From assembly GCA_038750655.1 (NCBI GenBank), contig JBCDGZ010000060.1:1-42189 (forward strand): 42,189 bases of DNA. Reading direction: 5' to 3'. Under the pieces are notes generated by a model. The model searched no databases. It was not told the origin of the DNA and saw only the letters and a program-made list of their open reading frames with translations. The translations under genes and the position numbers were made by a program. Every line of letters begins with the position of its first letter. Within the stretch, counting starts at the first letter, position 1. Shown one piece after another: positions 23,086 to 31,669 of this stretch. The stretch comes from JBCDGZ01 sp038750655. Lineage in GTDB: Bacteria > Bacteroidota > Bacteroidia > Chitinophagales > Saprospiraceae.

Positions 23086-23978
23086 TCCTCGCTTTGCTCA
23101 AATAAGCCAGAACTGAGGTAGCGATCCCCCCGGTCGCAGATAATGCAGGCAATGAGGGCTTCCCCCTCCAACTGTGCTGCTAGCTTAGCCGCCGCGCAGA
23201 TGGCTCCACCGCTGCTCATCCCCGAAAAAATGCTCTCTTCCTTGGCCAAGCGCAACATCATCGCCGTGGCCTCCTCCTGCGATACATCAATGATTTGATC
23301 AACCCGCTGTGGCTCGAAAATTTGGGGCAAAAACTCTGGTGACCAGCGGCGAATACCCGGTATCCGCGACCCATCCGTCGGCTGCACCCCAACAATTTGC
23401 ACCTCTGGGTTCTGCTCCTTCAAATAGCGCGAAACGCCCATAATGGTACCCGTCGTCCCCATCGAAGAAACAAAATGCGTCACCTTCCCTTCGGTATCCT
23501 TCCAGATTTCTGGGCCCGTGCTGCGGTAGTGCATGCCCCAATTATCGGGGTTGGCAAACTGGTTGAGCATAAAATAGCCCTCGTTGTTGACTTTGTCTTC
23601 GGCGTATTCTCTGGAGTATTCGATGGTCTTTTCGGCGGGGGTAAGCACGACAGTAGCGCCGTAGGCTTGCATGGTCTGCACCCGCTCCTTGGTTGCACTT
23701 GCGGGCATCACCAGCGTAATGTTGATGCCAAACTGGGCGGCGATCATGGCCAGCGCGATGCCGGTATTGCCGCTGGTTGCCTCGATCAGGCGAGTCTGCG
23801 GGTTGATGTCGCCCCGGTCGAGGGCGCCTTTGATCATGCCGTAGGCGGCCCGGTCTTTGACGCTGCCGCCGGGGTTATGGCCCTCCAGTTTGGCCAATAC
23901 GCGAATCCTCGGTTGTTGAATCACCTTTTGGATGTCGACCATGGGGGTATGGCCGACGAGTTGCAGGATAGATTTCAT
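23082..23978 (-). CDS. cysM: Cysteine synthase B
   Basis: A 298-residue PLP enzyme of the O-acetylserine sulfhydrylase family. Lys41 in GGSVKDRAAYGMI is the Schiff-base lysine. SGNTG at 69-73 binds the substrate carboxylate, GTTGTIMGVSRYL binds the PLP phosphate, and FSGMSSGGAICAA holds the pyridine-contacting serine. It makes cysteine from O-acetylserine and sulfide (or thiosulfate in CysM proper). The short length and NPGGSVKDRAA start fit CysM better than CysK. Its ATG overlaps the stop of cysE by 4 nt, so the two steps of cysteine synthesis are translationally coupled. Confidence 0.93.
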   Translation of the reverse strand: MKSILQLVGHTPMVDIQKVIQQPRIRVLAKLEGHNPGGSVKDRAAYGMIKGALDRGDINPQTRLIEATSGNTGIALAMIAAQFGINITLVMPASATKERVQTMQAYGATVVLTPAEKTIEYSREYAEDKVNNEGYFMLNQFANPDNWGMHYRSTGPEIWKDTEGKVTHFVSSMGTTGTIMGVSRYLKEQNPEVQIVGVQPTDGSRIPGIRRWSPEFLPQIFEPQRVDQIIDVSQEEATAMMLRLAKEESIFSGMSSGGAICAAAKLAAQLEGEALIACIICDRGDRYLSSGLFEQSED

Positions 23979-24832
23979 TTTGCTGCTTTGTTGCTTGAAG
24001 GGTTGGACGAAGTGTTGCTCGGGTCGGTCTTGCGTGGTGCCTTCGCCAGATTATCAGCTTTGTAGTAAATGCGAGAATAGGGAGGAAGGCTTCTAGTGAT
24101 CCAGACATTGCCCCCGACGACACTGTCGTGCCCGATCAGGGTGTCTCCGCCAAGGATAGTCGCTCCAGCGTAGATGATCACCCGATCGCCGATGGTGGGA
24201 TGGCGCTTAGTCTGGGCCATTTCTTTTTTAATACTCAAGGCCCCTAAAGTAACTCCTTGATAGATTTTAACCTCGTTGCCAATTTCAACGGTTTCGCCGA
24301 TGACGATGCCCGTTCCGTGATCGATGCAAAAGCTTTCGCCGATGCGGGCCGCCGGATGAATGTCAATGCCGGTTTTGCCGTGGGCATATTCAGCTAGCAT
24401 ACGAGGAATCATCGGAACCTTGAGCTGGTGCAGGGCGTGGGCCATGCGGTAGATGGCGATGGCGTAAAAGCCTGGATAGGTACGGATGACCTCTGTGGCG
24501 CTGATCGCCGCCGGGTCACCTTGGCAAATCGCCTCCGCATCTTTGATCAGCAGAGCGTGAATGTGCGGCAGCCGTTCTACAAAGTTTTGCTCTATTGCTT
24601 CGGCATCAAGTACCGAAGAGGCGGCCGTTACTTCCAAAATCTGCCCCAACTTAAGTCGAAAGGTTTGAAAACTGTGTTCGAATTCCCGAAAGCGGTGGAA
24701 GTCCCGATTGGCCAATTCCGGAAAGAGTAATTGAAGCAATTCGTTAATCAGCTGGCAGACCTCCTCGGGCGAGGGAATCTGACGGGCGTTACGATGCGCT
24801 TGGTATAGTTTTTTGAGAAACGATTGCTCCAT
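23975..24832 (-). CDS. cysE: Serine O-acetyltransferase
   Basis: A 285-residue acetyltransferase that makes O-acetylserine from serine and acetyl-CoA. The helical N-terminal half ends in YPGFYAIAIYRMAHALHQLKVPMIPRMLAEYAHGKTGIDIHPAARIG. The left-handed beta-helix follows (FCIDHGTGIVIGETVEIGNEVKIYQGVTLGALS, with the catalytic Asp-His pair in IDHGTG; then RHPTIGDRVIIYAGATILGGDTLIG). The C-terminal serine/lysine-rich tail is long and does not end in the Ile that binds cysteine synthase in classic CysE, so complex formation is doubtful. It is the first gene of the cysE-cysM pair. CATATTTG on the minus strand at 24864-24871 is a near -7 box. Confidence 0.94.
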   Translation of the reverse strand: MEQSFLKKLYQAHRNARQIPSPEEVCQLINELLQLLFPELANRDFHRFREFEHSFQTFRLKLGQILEVTAASSVLDAEAIEQNFVERLPHIHALLIKDAEAICQGDPAAISATEVIRTYPGFYAIAIYRMAHALHQLKVPMIPRMLAEYAHGKTGIDIHPAARIGESFCIDHGTGIVIGETVEIGNEVKIYQGVTLGALSIKKEMAQTKRHPTIGDRVIIYAGATILGGDTLIGHDSVVGGNVWITRSLPPYSRIYYKADNLAKAPRKTDPSNTSSNPSSNKAAK

Positions 24833-24971
24833 TAGGAAAAATATAAAAATATAAACACTCCTTCAAATATGAAGATATTAGTGGATAAATGCAATGCCTG
24901 AACAGCCGCAAAGGGCCGCTGTCGACGAAAAATAAACAAGTATTACACCAAAGCCTTGCCTTCTCGAATGC

Positions 24972-27900
24972 TTAGGATTTGCCCAAAAGACTGAGGAGAT
25001 ATACGCACTTAATGAATTCCCGATTGGTGCCTTCGATCTCGGTTTGTCCCGCCGAGCTGGTAAATTGTACGCGGAGCTGCCGCAGGCAACCCTCGATATA
25101 ATATAGGCAGAGAATCAGGAATTTAAGCTGCTCGTAGCGCTCCGTATCTGCCGTTTGCAGCTGGGCTAGCCTGCGGCTGCGCAGATTTTCCCCATTCACA
25201 AAATGATCGTAAAAGTCGAAAAATTCTTGTGGCGAGTAGCCGTGAAAATCTTTCAGTCGGCGCAGAGCGATCTTGGCCGCCTCTTCCGGATTGTAGGTCT
25301 CTCCCGTTTCCTCCGGCGCTTCGAAGTACTGGCGGATGTAGTTGCCCAGGTTACTTCGCTTTACCGCCTCGTCCGCCTTGGGTAGTAGCAGAAATTCAAT
25401 AAAGTTGCGAGCGTAATAAATGGCCTTGGCTTTTGTCCCTTTCGGAGCGTGTTTTTTATAGAAAAAATGATTAACCAGGTCTTGCAAAGTCAGCAAGCCG
25501 AGGTCGAGTGGATAGTGTAGCTGGGCGTAGTAATTGCGGTCGACAACGTCGGGGGCGTAGTCGAATTCGATGACTTCGATGCGCGACCAGAAATCGGCGG
25601 TGAAGGGCTCATCGTTCTGGCGATACATGGAGCCCAGGTTGGCCGCAGCGCAGAGCAGGAGGTTGTCACCGATTTGGTAGCGAGTACCGTCGGGAGCGAT
25701 GAAGTCCTTGCTGCCGGCGAAGAAGGGATTGAGCGATTTGCGCAGGGCCTCCGGCCACTCTTTGATCTCCTCGATATTGACCAGGCTGTAAGAGGTGGTA
25801 ATGGCGCGGGTGAAGCCGGCGGGAGTGGCATAGGGCCCATGCGCCCCAAATTTGATGGCTGTCACCAGGCTATTTTTGGTCTGCCACTTATCAGCAGAAT
25901 GCTCAAAATATTCGCGGTTCATTAGTGCTGCGATGAATTTAAGGAAAGCACTTTTCCCCGTACTCGGCGGTCCGGACAAGAGCAAAATTCCCGTCCCGCT
26001 GACCAGCTGCAGCTTGGCTTTGATCACAAATTCCATCAACTTCTCCTGAAAGTACGGCGTGTCGTCAATAAACTCAGGAGAAATAATGGGGACGTTGCGT
26101 TGGCGATTGCGCTCCTCGTACTCCCGAGCTTTTTTCTCCAAAGCGCAGCGCAGCGCCTTTTGTTCCAGCAAGTCGCCGGGAGCCAGGTCATTCAGTCGCC
26201 CCTGCTCAAACTGCGGATAATTGGGCGCCTCCTTTCTTTGCTGTGCAATCTCCCACAGCGCCTGAATCAGTTCATAGCTGTTCTCCTCGTGACAGTATTG
26301 CTCGTAGGTGACCGCAAAGTCCTGATACTCCTCTTCCCGTAGCTCAAAGGCCTTGCCCGCTTTCAGGTTTTCCTTGACGCTAGGATGGTAAACCTGCTGA
26401 TCGGTATCTCTTTTGAAAGTAATGTAGTAAGTGCCATTGGCCGTTTGTTTCTCCATCAGTTGCAGTTCCCATTTGGGGAATTTGCGGATGGTCGATTCGA
26501 GGTCGATATAAAGGTCAGGATCATTCTGGATGAACGCGTACTTACCTTCGTAGATGACCATTTTTTCCAGATCAGCGCGATTGCGTTCCAGGATGCGGCG
26601 TTCCAGCTTGCGGCGCAGGTCGATAGCCAGCCGAACATCACTGAAGGCGCTTTCTAGCTTAGTAATATCCCCAAGGATTTGCCGGTAGTTGGCATTGCCC
26701 GAAAGTTCCAGGTCAGAGAAGCCGCCGCTGTGGTTTTCAGTAAAAAAGTCAATACTTTCCCGGATCATATTGGCCAGTTGCAGCTTGGCTGCGCTCTTCT
26801 CGGCCTCCTGGCGTTTGAGTTCCTGGTGCAACTCCTCCTTGCGGGCGCCCACCGCATCGTATAGGCGCTTTTGAATGCCGGCAGGGGAGAGGGCCCGCTC
26901 CTTGGCGATATTTTGTAGAATGAAGGGCTGCTTGAGCAGGCTCATCAGCTCCAATGCAGCGGGGTGGGTGCTGAGCAGCATTTCCAACTGCCGGGGATCA
27001 TGGGTATTTTTGATCGCCGTTTCGATCTGTTGAATCTCGCCAGTAATGAAGCCTTGCAGGGCCGTCCCATCGCTGGCAATTTGCTCCGAAAAGGTCAAAT
27101 CCAGCTCTTGCTTGATCGCTTTGAACTCCCCCAGCATGGCCGCATTATTCTCCGGTAGCATGGCATGGAGTTCGTCTTCGAACTGTCGTACCGTGTTGAG
27201 AATTTCGCGGTAGGCTCCGGGCTCCCTGAGCTTGGCCACCTGGCGGCGGAAGGCCTGGCTTTCCTGGAGGATGACCACCGAGCGGGCCTGCTCCACCAGA
27301 TTACGCACTTTTTGCTCCGCCGGCCGAATGATATTATTGACCGCTTTTTGCAGGCGTTGGCCACCGAGGAAGACCCCTTCCTTGTCGGCATGGGTACTCA
27401 GCTGCTCCGCTATGTTTTGGCGGGCGATGGCAATTTTATTCTGCACATCCAACAGCGCCTCATAATCGCTTCCCGCCTCCGACAGCATATGATCCACATT
27501 GGTCTCAAAGTCGTATTGCGCCACCTCAAAGGCCGTCGGCAGCTTTTTGACCTCCGGGGCCTCTATTTCCGTCACTACCCGAGCGAACTGCGTTTTCACA
27601 AACAGGCTCTCCCCCTTGAACAGGTGAGAAATATTTTTCATAATCCCCGCCAGGGTTTTCTGCTCGGTGGGAACATCCAATTCATTGACGTTGGTATTGA
27701 TGCGCTGGAGTTGATTGTTGTCCTTGCCGACCAGCAGTAGGCTACCCGCCTGATCCAACTCAAAGCCGATGGTATAGCCTTGGAAACGTTGAATGAGCTG
27801 AGCATGCTCGCCAGTCACATCGTAGACCATAATGTCCCCTTCTGCATTCTGGGCAAAGAGCGTCGTAAGGTTTTCATCGCCCCGAATCCATGCCACCGCT

Positions 27901-28898
27901 TCTTGCAAAACAATCTTTCGTGGCCATTTATGCGGCACCACCGATCGATGGGTATTGACGACGGTCACCTCTCTTTGCTGACTCAGCACCAGCACGATAT
28001 TATTATCCGAAGGCAGAATTTGAAAGCAATTATTGATCGCTTTGAGCTTGAGCAGATTATCGGTGTTGTCCAGTAAACTGTCAATCTCTACTTTTTCGGG
28101 CGTATGGTAAAGCTTGTAGCGGTCGGTCTCAAAGACTCGCTCTAGGCCCTCCGCCTTAAAGAACTGCTGAATATCTTTAGAGCGAAAGACCAGCGCCTGC
28201 TCCAGTTCGTTTTGATCCTTGGTCCTGGTGATGAGCCACTTGTTGGGGGGCAGCAGGTGGCCACCGGGGGCCTTGGTTTCCAGCATGACGCTGATGCCAC
28301 TGCGCTTATTGAGTGGAGTAATGACGATATTGTCCTTCGGCGTAATGTGTACATAGCCATGCCGCAGCTTTTGCTGAAAAAGGATGAGCGCTTCGAGGAA
28401 GGCATAGAAATGAGGAAAGCGCTTTTCGAGCTGCGGTCCCAAGTCTTTATCGCTGCCGCTTAGGTTGTGAGCCGTTTTGAATTGTTGGACAATAACATCG
28501 AGGGTTTCAAAACCCAACTTTTTACGAAGGCCAGCTGCCAGTTCTTGCTTCCCTGCGCCCAGGGTTTCTTGAAAAAGGGATTGGAAATTGGCCTTGAATT
28601 TCAGTTTGTTGACATCGATGTTTTTGAGATTGGAAATTAGGCTATCTGCACCCAGTACATCCTGCAGGCGATAGTTGTCGGGTAGATAATGGTCGACATC
28701 GATAAGCCGCCCTCGGGCATCGTAGAAACTGAGCACGGGGCTACCCTTATAAAGAACAAGCAGGATGCTGTCGTGCGCACTTTCTCCATTGAGGACATGG
28801 AGGCGATCAATGGCTAATTCCTGAATATCGAGATGCGTATCTTTTTCAAAATAATCGGGTAAGAGTTCGTAGCTGAACTGATCTTGAATAGCAGTCAT
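24972..28898 (-). CDS. Large MoxR-like AAA+ ATPase with beta-rich N-terminal region
   Basis: A 1308-residue ATPase. Residues about 1-450 are beta-rich, with short propeller-like repeats near 290-430 (NNIVLVLSQQREVTVVNTHR; NLTTLFAQNAEGDIMVYDVTG; GSLLLVGKDNNQLQRINTN). Residues about 480-960 are largely helical/coiled-coil. The AAA+ domain is C-terminal: Walker A GPPSTGKS at 976-983, a Walker B-like SLVNIEEIKEW near 1035 (Asn where Asp is usual), sensor 1 LLLCAAANLGS and an SRIEVIEF arginine-finger-like segment. It resembles proteins annotated as 'DNA repair ATPase' (DUF3686 type); that name is not functional evidence. It is divergent from, and 257 bp from, a VWA-domain gene, matching the MoxR/VWA pairing known from chaperone-like systems. 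Confidence 0.88.
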   Translation of the reverse strand: MTAIQDQFSYELLPDYFEKDTHLDIQELAIDRLHVLNGESAHDSILLVLYKGSPVLSFYDARGRLIDVDHYLPDNYRLQDVLGADSLISNLKNIDVNKLKFKANFQSLFQETLGAGKQELAAGLRKKLGFETLDVIVQQFKTAHNLSGSDKDLGPQLEKRFPHFYAFLEALILFQQKLRHGYVHITPKDNIVITPLNKRSGISVMLETKAPGGHLLPPNKWLITRTKDQNELEQALVFRSKDIQQFFKAEGLERVFETDRYKLYHTPEKVEIDSLLDNTDNLLKLKAINNCFQILPSDNNIVLVLSQQREVTVVNTHRSVVPHKWPRKIVLQEAVAWIRGDENLTTLFAQNAEGDIMVYDVTGEHAQLIQRFQGYTIGFELDQAGSLLLVGKDNNQLQRINTNVNELDVPTEQKTLAGIMKNISHLFKGESLFVKTQFARVVTEIEAPEVKKLPTAFEVAQYDFETNVDHMLSEAGSDYEALLDVQNKIAIARQNIAEQLSTHADKEGVFLGGQRLQKAVNNIIRPAEQKVRNLVEQARSVVILQESQAFRRQVAKLREPGAYREILNTVRQFEDELHAMLPENNAAMLGEFKAIKQELDLTFSEQIASDGTALQGFITGEIQQIETAIKNTHDPRQLEMLLSTHPAALELMSLLKQPFILQNIAKERALSPAGIQKRLYDAVGARKEELHQELKRQEAEKSAAKLQLANMIRESIDFFTENHSGGFSDLELSGNANYRQILGDITKLESAFSDVRLAIDLRRKLERRILERNRADLEKMVIYEGKYAFIQNDPDLYIDLESTIRKFPKWELQLMEKQTANGTYYITFKRDTDQQVYHPSVKENLKAGKAFELREEEYQDFAVTYEQYCHEENSYELIQALWEIAQQRKEAPNYPQFEQGRLNDLAPGDLLEQKALRCALEKKAREYEERNRQRNVPIISPEFIDDTPYFQEKLMEFVIKAKLQLVSGTGILLLSGPPSTGKSAFLKFIAALMNREYFEHSADKWQTKNSLVTAIKFGAHGPYATPAGFTRAITTSYSLVNIEEIKEWPEALRKSLNPFFAGSKDFIAPDGTRYQIGDNLLLCAAANLGSMYRQNDEPFTADFWSRIEVIEFDYAPDVVDRNYYAQLHYPLDLGLLTLQDLVNHFFYKKHAPKGTKAKAIYYARNFIEFLLLPKADEAVKRSNLGNYIRQYFEAPEETGETYNPEEAAKIALRRLKDFHGYSPQEFFDFYDHFVNGENLRSRRLAQLQTADTERYEQLKFLILCLYYIEGCLRQLRVQFTSSAGQTEIEGTNREFIKCVYLLSLLGKS

Positions 28899-28980
28899 GC
28901 AATTAGATGGATTAGTTTGTAAGTAATTTTTTGTTGTTTTTCAAAAGCAAATGGAATAGATTAGCGGAGAGTCGTTTAAT

Positions 28981-29105
28981 TAACCCAAGTTGCGATGAAC
29001 GAGAGTCAATAAGGAAGATTTTGTGAAAAATGCAGCCTTTTGGCGCATTTTGATTCAAATATCTGACGCATTGACTCTTGTAAAAGTGAATCGCAGCTTG
29101 AATTA
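28981..29105 (+). repeat. Structured inverted-repeat element, copy A
   Basis: A ~125-bp element in the divergent gap between the AAA+ ATPase and VWA genes. Imperfect terminal arms are AAGTTGCGATGAACGAGAG...(from 28987) and its partner TTGACTCTTGTAAAAGTGAA (29071-29090) followed by TCGCAGCTT (29091-29099). Between them lies a hairpin, AAAATGC-A-GCC-TTTT-GGC-GCATTTT (29027-29051), flanked by TGAA and TTCA. It is the reverse complement of the copy at 37951-38081 except for the core hairpin. No transposase is present; it looks like a MITE/REP-type or structured-RNA element. Confidence 0.8.
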
Positions 29106-29155
29106 AATATCAAATATCGGACTTGTACTATTGCCAAAATATGTGAATATTGCTG

Positions 29156-31669
29156 ATGATGAAAAATAAAAGCAAGAATGAAAGCTCCGAAATTAAGGAT
29201 AATCCAGCAGAAGGTCAAGCGGGCAGTACATTGTCCTATACCATGCAGAGCTATTGGAATAATATCCAGCAGCGAAAATATTTTGACGAAGACCTACAGT
29301 TGATGCTTTTCCAAGCTTCCTCAGAAATTCCTCGCCACTGGTTTTGGCACCTCTACCAGGGAAGCTTTCGCCTCGATTTTGCCAAAGAATATGAGGATAT
29401 GATCGTGGAGATTGATGAATTATCTCGGTATAAACGGGACCTATTTTTTCTTTTCGCCCCTGACTATGTACCTAATCGAAAGACTTGGAGTGATTTTGAT
29501 CATAAAATAATTGGTAAGGGCTTTCTGCTGCCAGAATCTGAACTCCTGCGGCTGCGCAATGATGAAATTGAGCCTTGGATCGAACACCTACAGCTTTTAC
29601 AAGAACAGCTTTCTTTCGAAAAATTATTCAAAAGTATCAAGACAACGGCCCTGTCCTACAAAGGGAATACGGCGATTCCGCTGATGTTGATCGGGGTGTG
29701 GGAGTATTTTATTCACTATGTAGAAATTCAAAGGAGTATAAAAGGAAGAGGTCAAGTAATTTTCCGATTGGACAGATTGGACCAAAAGCCTTCCTTCGAG
29801 CAATTGATTATTCTTTTGTTCACTGCCGCCCGGGAGTACCATCTGCCAGCCAGTAAAAAGCAAAACTTTGCGGCCCTATTGTTAAAATGCAGCGAGCAAG
29901 TGCAGGATTTTTGGGAAAAATATGAGGCTTCGCTGAATCTTCACTTCAAACATGCCTTCTTCAATAATAGGGAGAGTAGGGCGGAAATTCGTAAGGAATT
30001 TGTCGTGAAGAAAATACCGTTTTACGAAAAGGGGCAGATTCGAGAGGCCTGCTTTGCGTTGTACACAGAAGGAATCAATGCTTTTATTTTTCAAATTCTT
30101 TTGGAAAAGGGCCTGGTGAAGATCGAAAAATCTTTGGGGCAACAAATGACAAAGGTACTGGGGAATAAGTCTATTGTGGACCGAATCAAGGAGAACAATA
30201 AGAAAAAAGAAAAGGGCCCTCTGCCACTTTTGGCTGCTCCCTCCTCCGCACTTTATACCGAAAGGAGTGAGCGCTGGTATCTCTACAATCCTGCGGAGCG
30301 AAAAGCGACTTTAGAGACTAGTTTTGCCCAGTTTAGCACTGATACCTACCAAAAAATTACAGAGGAAGCCGGGGATTTGCTGCTGATTTGCTTACACCGG
30401 CTGGCCAACCAGGTCATGGCGCCTTTTATTCGTTGGGAGGATAGCCCCTATGGTTTCAGCAGCCCGCAGTTCAATACCCTTGACCCCTGGGTCGTCGAGC
30501 CGCTGGTAGCTTCCTTTCTCACCGTGCGGCGAATGGAGAAGGAGGAGTCCTGGCGTTTGGAGGAACAACTGGAAATGTTGCAGGAGTGGACAACCCTGTC
30601 TTCCTTGGAAAATTATCTGGTGAGGGTTAACGGATTCCAGCATCGTCCTTTTCAGCTACAGTGGGAGAAAGCTACTCAAAAGCAGCTAGCCGTCCTCGAA
30701 AGCCGCACCAACTACCGCATTCGGCGCATGCGCGAACTGGGTATTCTCGAAAGAAATGAACAGCCGAACAGCCGCATGGAAATTTGGCTGGACGAGATGC
30801 TGCAAATAGAAAAAGAAATTACACCCTACATCTCCTTTGTCAAAAAGGCTTTTCAGTCGGCATTGCCCATCCGCCGTAGCGTCGAATTTGATCCCTACCG
30901 CCACAGTCACGACGGTATCGAATTCGACCCCGATACGGTACAAGATCAGGAAAAGTGGCTGAGCGGCAATGTCATGAAGACCCTCCGCATGCGTGTCGAC
31001 ACGGCCGATGCCGAGCAAATCAACGCTTTTGCCCTCGATGCCTCCGGCTCAATGACTCACGATCGGATGCGCAATCTCTACAAAATCCTCTACCTCATGG
31101 TCCTCGGCCTGGAAGATCGCTCGACCTTCGATGCCTTCCACTTTTTCGGCACCTTTTTTAACGAAACGGCCAACTTCACGGACTATTACACCAACCGCTC
31201 TCTCCTCTTTTTAATCCTCCGGAAAATCTCTTACATCCGAAGAAATAAAGTAGAATACGGTGGTAGTGGTGGGACCAACCTCAGTGAAGCCATCGAAGAG
31301 TGCTATAATCGGGTGCAAGATTTTGCTGATAAAAAACGGGCGGCCAATCCGGAAACGACCTATCTGACCTCTATCTTTGTGCTCACTGACGGTGAGCCGA
31401 CCTTGGGCATCTACGACCCACCAGCGCTGTCTCGCTTCATCGATATGCTGCGCTACGAGGGTAATATCGCCATTAAGGGCATCTACATGAAAACCGAGGA
31501 GCATATCTCTTTCATGGAGGACGTTTTTGGAGAAGGGGAGTACGTCGAAACCGATAGTCTGGTAGCCGCTATTAATCAATTGGTATACATTATGTCGCTG
31601 ACCTACAAGGAGCAACGCAAGCGCATGAAGCAAGAAAAGAAAGCAAAAAAATATGGCCAAGAACACTAA
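29156..31669 (+). CDS. VWA-domain protein partner of the AAA+ ATPase
   Basis: A protein of about 837 residues. Residues 1-610 are mainly helical with no recognised domain (SSEIPRHWFWHLYQGSFRLDF; a central IKENNKKKEKGPLPLLAAPSS linker near 350). The von Willebrand factor A domain fills the last ~220 residues, with a complete metal site: DASGS at 628-632, Thr near 707 in GSGGTNL, and Asp745 in VLTDGEP. The protein ends in a lysine-rich tail. The start is chosen at ATG 29156; ATG 29159 and a TTG at 29150 are alternatives. It faces the large AAA+ gene across copy A of a structured repeat. The downstream gene begins 17 nt before its stop, implying translational coupling. Confidence 0.87.
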   Translation: MMKNKSKNESSEIKDNPAEGQAGSTLSYTMQSYWNNIQQRKYFDEDLQLMLFQASSEIPRHWFWHLYQGSFRLDFAKEYEDMIVEIDELSRYKRDLFFLFAPDYVPNRKTWSDFDHKIIGKGFLLPESELLRLRNDEIEPWIEHLQLLQEQLSFEKLFKSIKTTALSYKGNTAIPLMLIGVWEYFIHYVEIQRSIKGRGQVIFRLDRLDQKPSFEQLIILLFTAAREYHLPASKKQNFAALLLKCSEQVQDFWEKYEASLNLHFKHAFFNNRESRAEIRKEFVVKKIPFYEKGQIREACFALYTEGINAFIFQILLEKGLVKIEKSLGQQMTKVLGNKSIVDRIKENNKKKEKGPLPLLAAPSSALYTERSERWYLYNPAERKATLETSFAQFSTDTYQKITEEAGDLLLICLHRLANQVMAPFIRWEDSPYGFSSPQFNTLDPWVVEPLVASFLTVRRMEKEESWRLEEQLEMLQEWTTLSSLENYLVRVNGFQHRPFQLQWEKATQKQLAVLESRTNYRIRRMRELGILERNEQPNSRMEIWLDEMLQIEKEITPYISFVKKAFQSALPIRRSVEFDPYRHSHDGIEFDPDTVQDQEKWLSGNVMKTLRMRVDTADAEQINAFALDASGSMTHDRMRNLYKILYLMVLGLEDRSTFDAFHFFGTFFNETANFTDYYTNRSLLFLILRKISYIRRNKVEYGGSGGTNLSEAIEECYNRVQDFADKKRAANPETTYLTSIFVLTDGEPTLGIYDPPALSRFIDMLRYEGNIAIKGIYMKTEEHISFMEDVFGEGEYVETDSLVAAINQLVYIMSLTYKEQRKRMKQEKKAKKYGQEH

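Noticed and set aside
27165..27740. 191-residue open frame on the plus strand
   Set aside because: Antisense shadow of the AAA+ ATPase; low-complexity translation without domain pattern.
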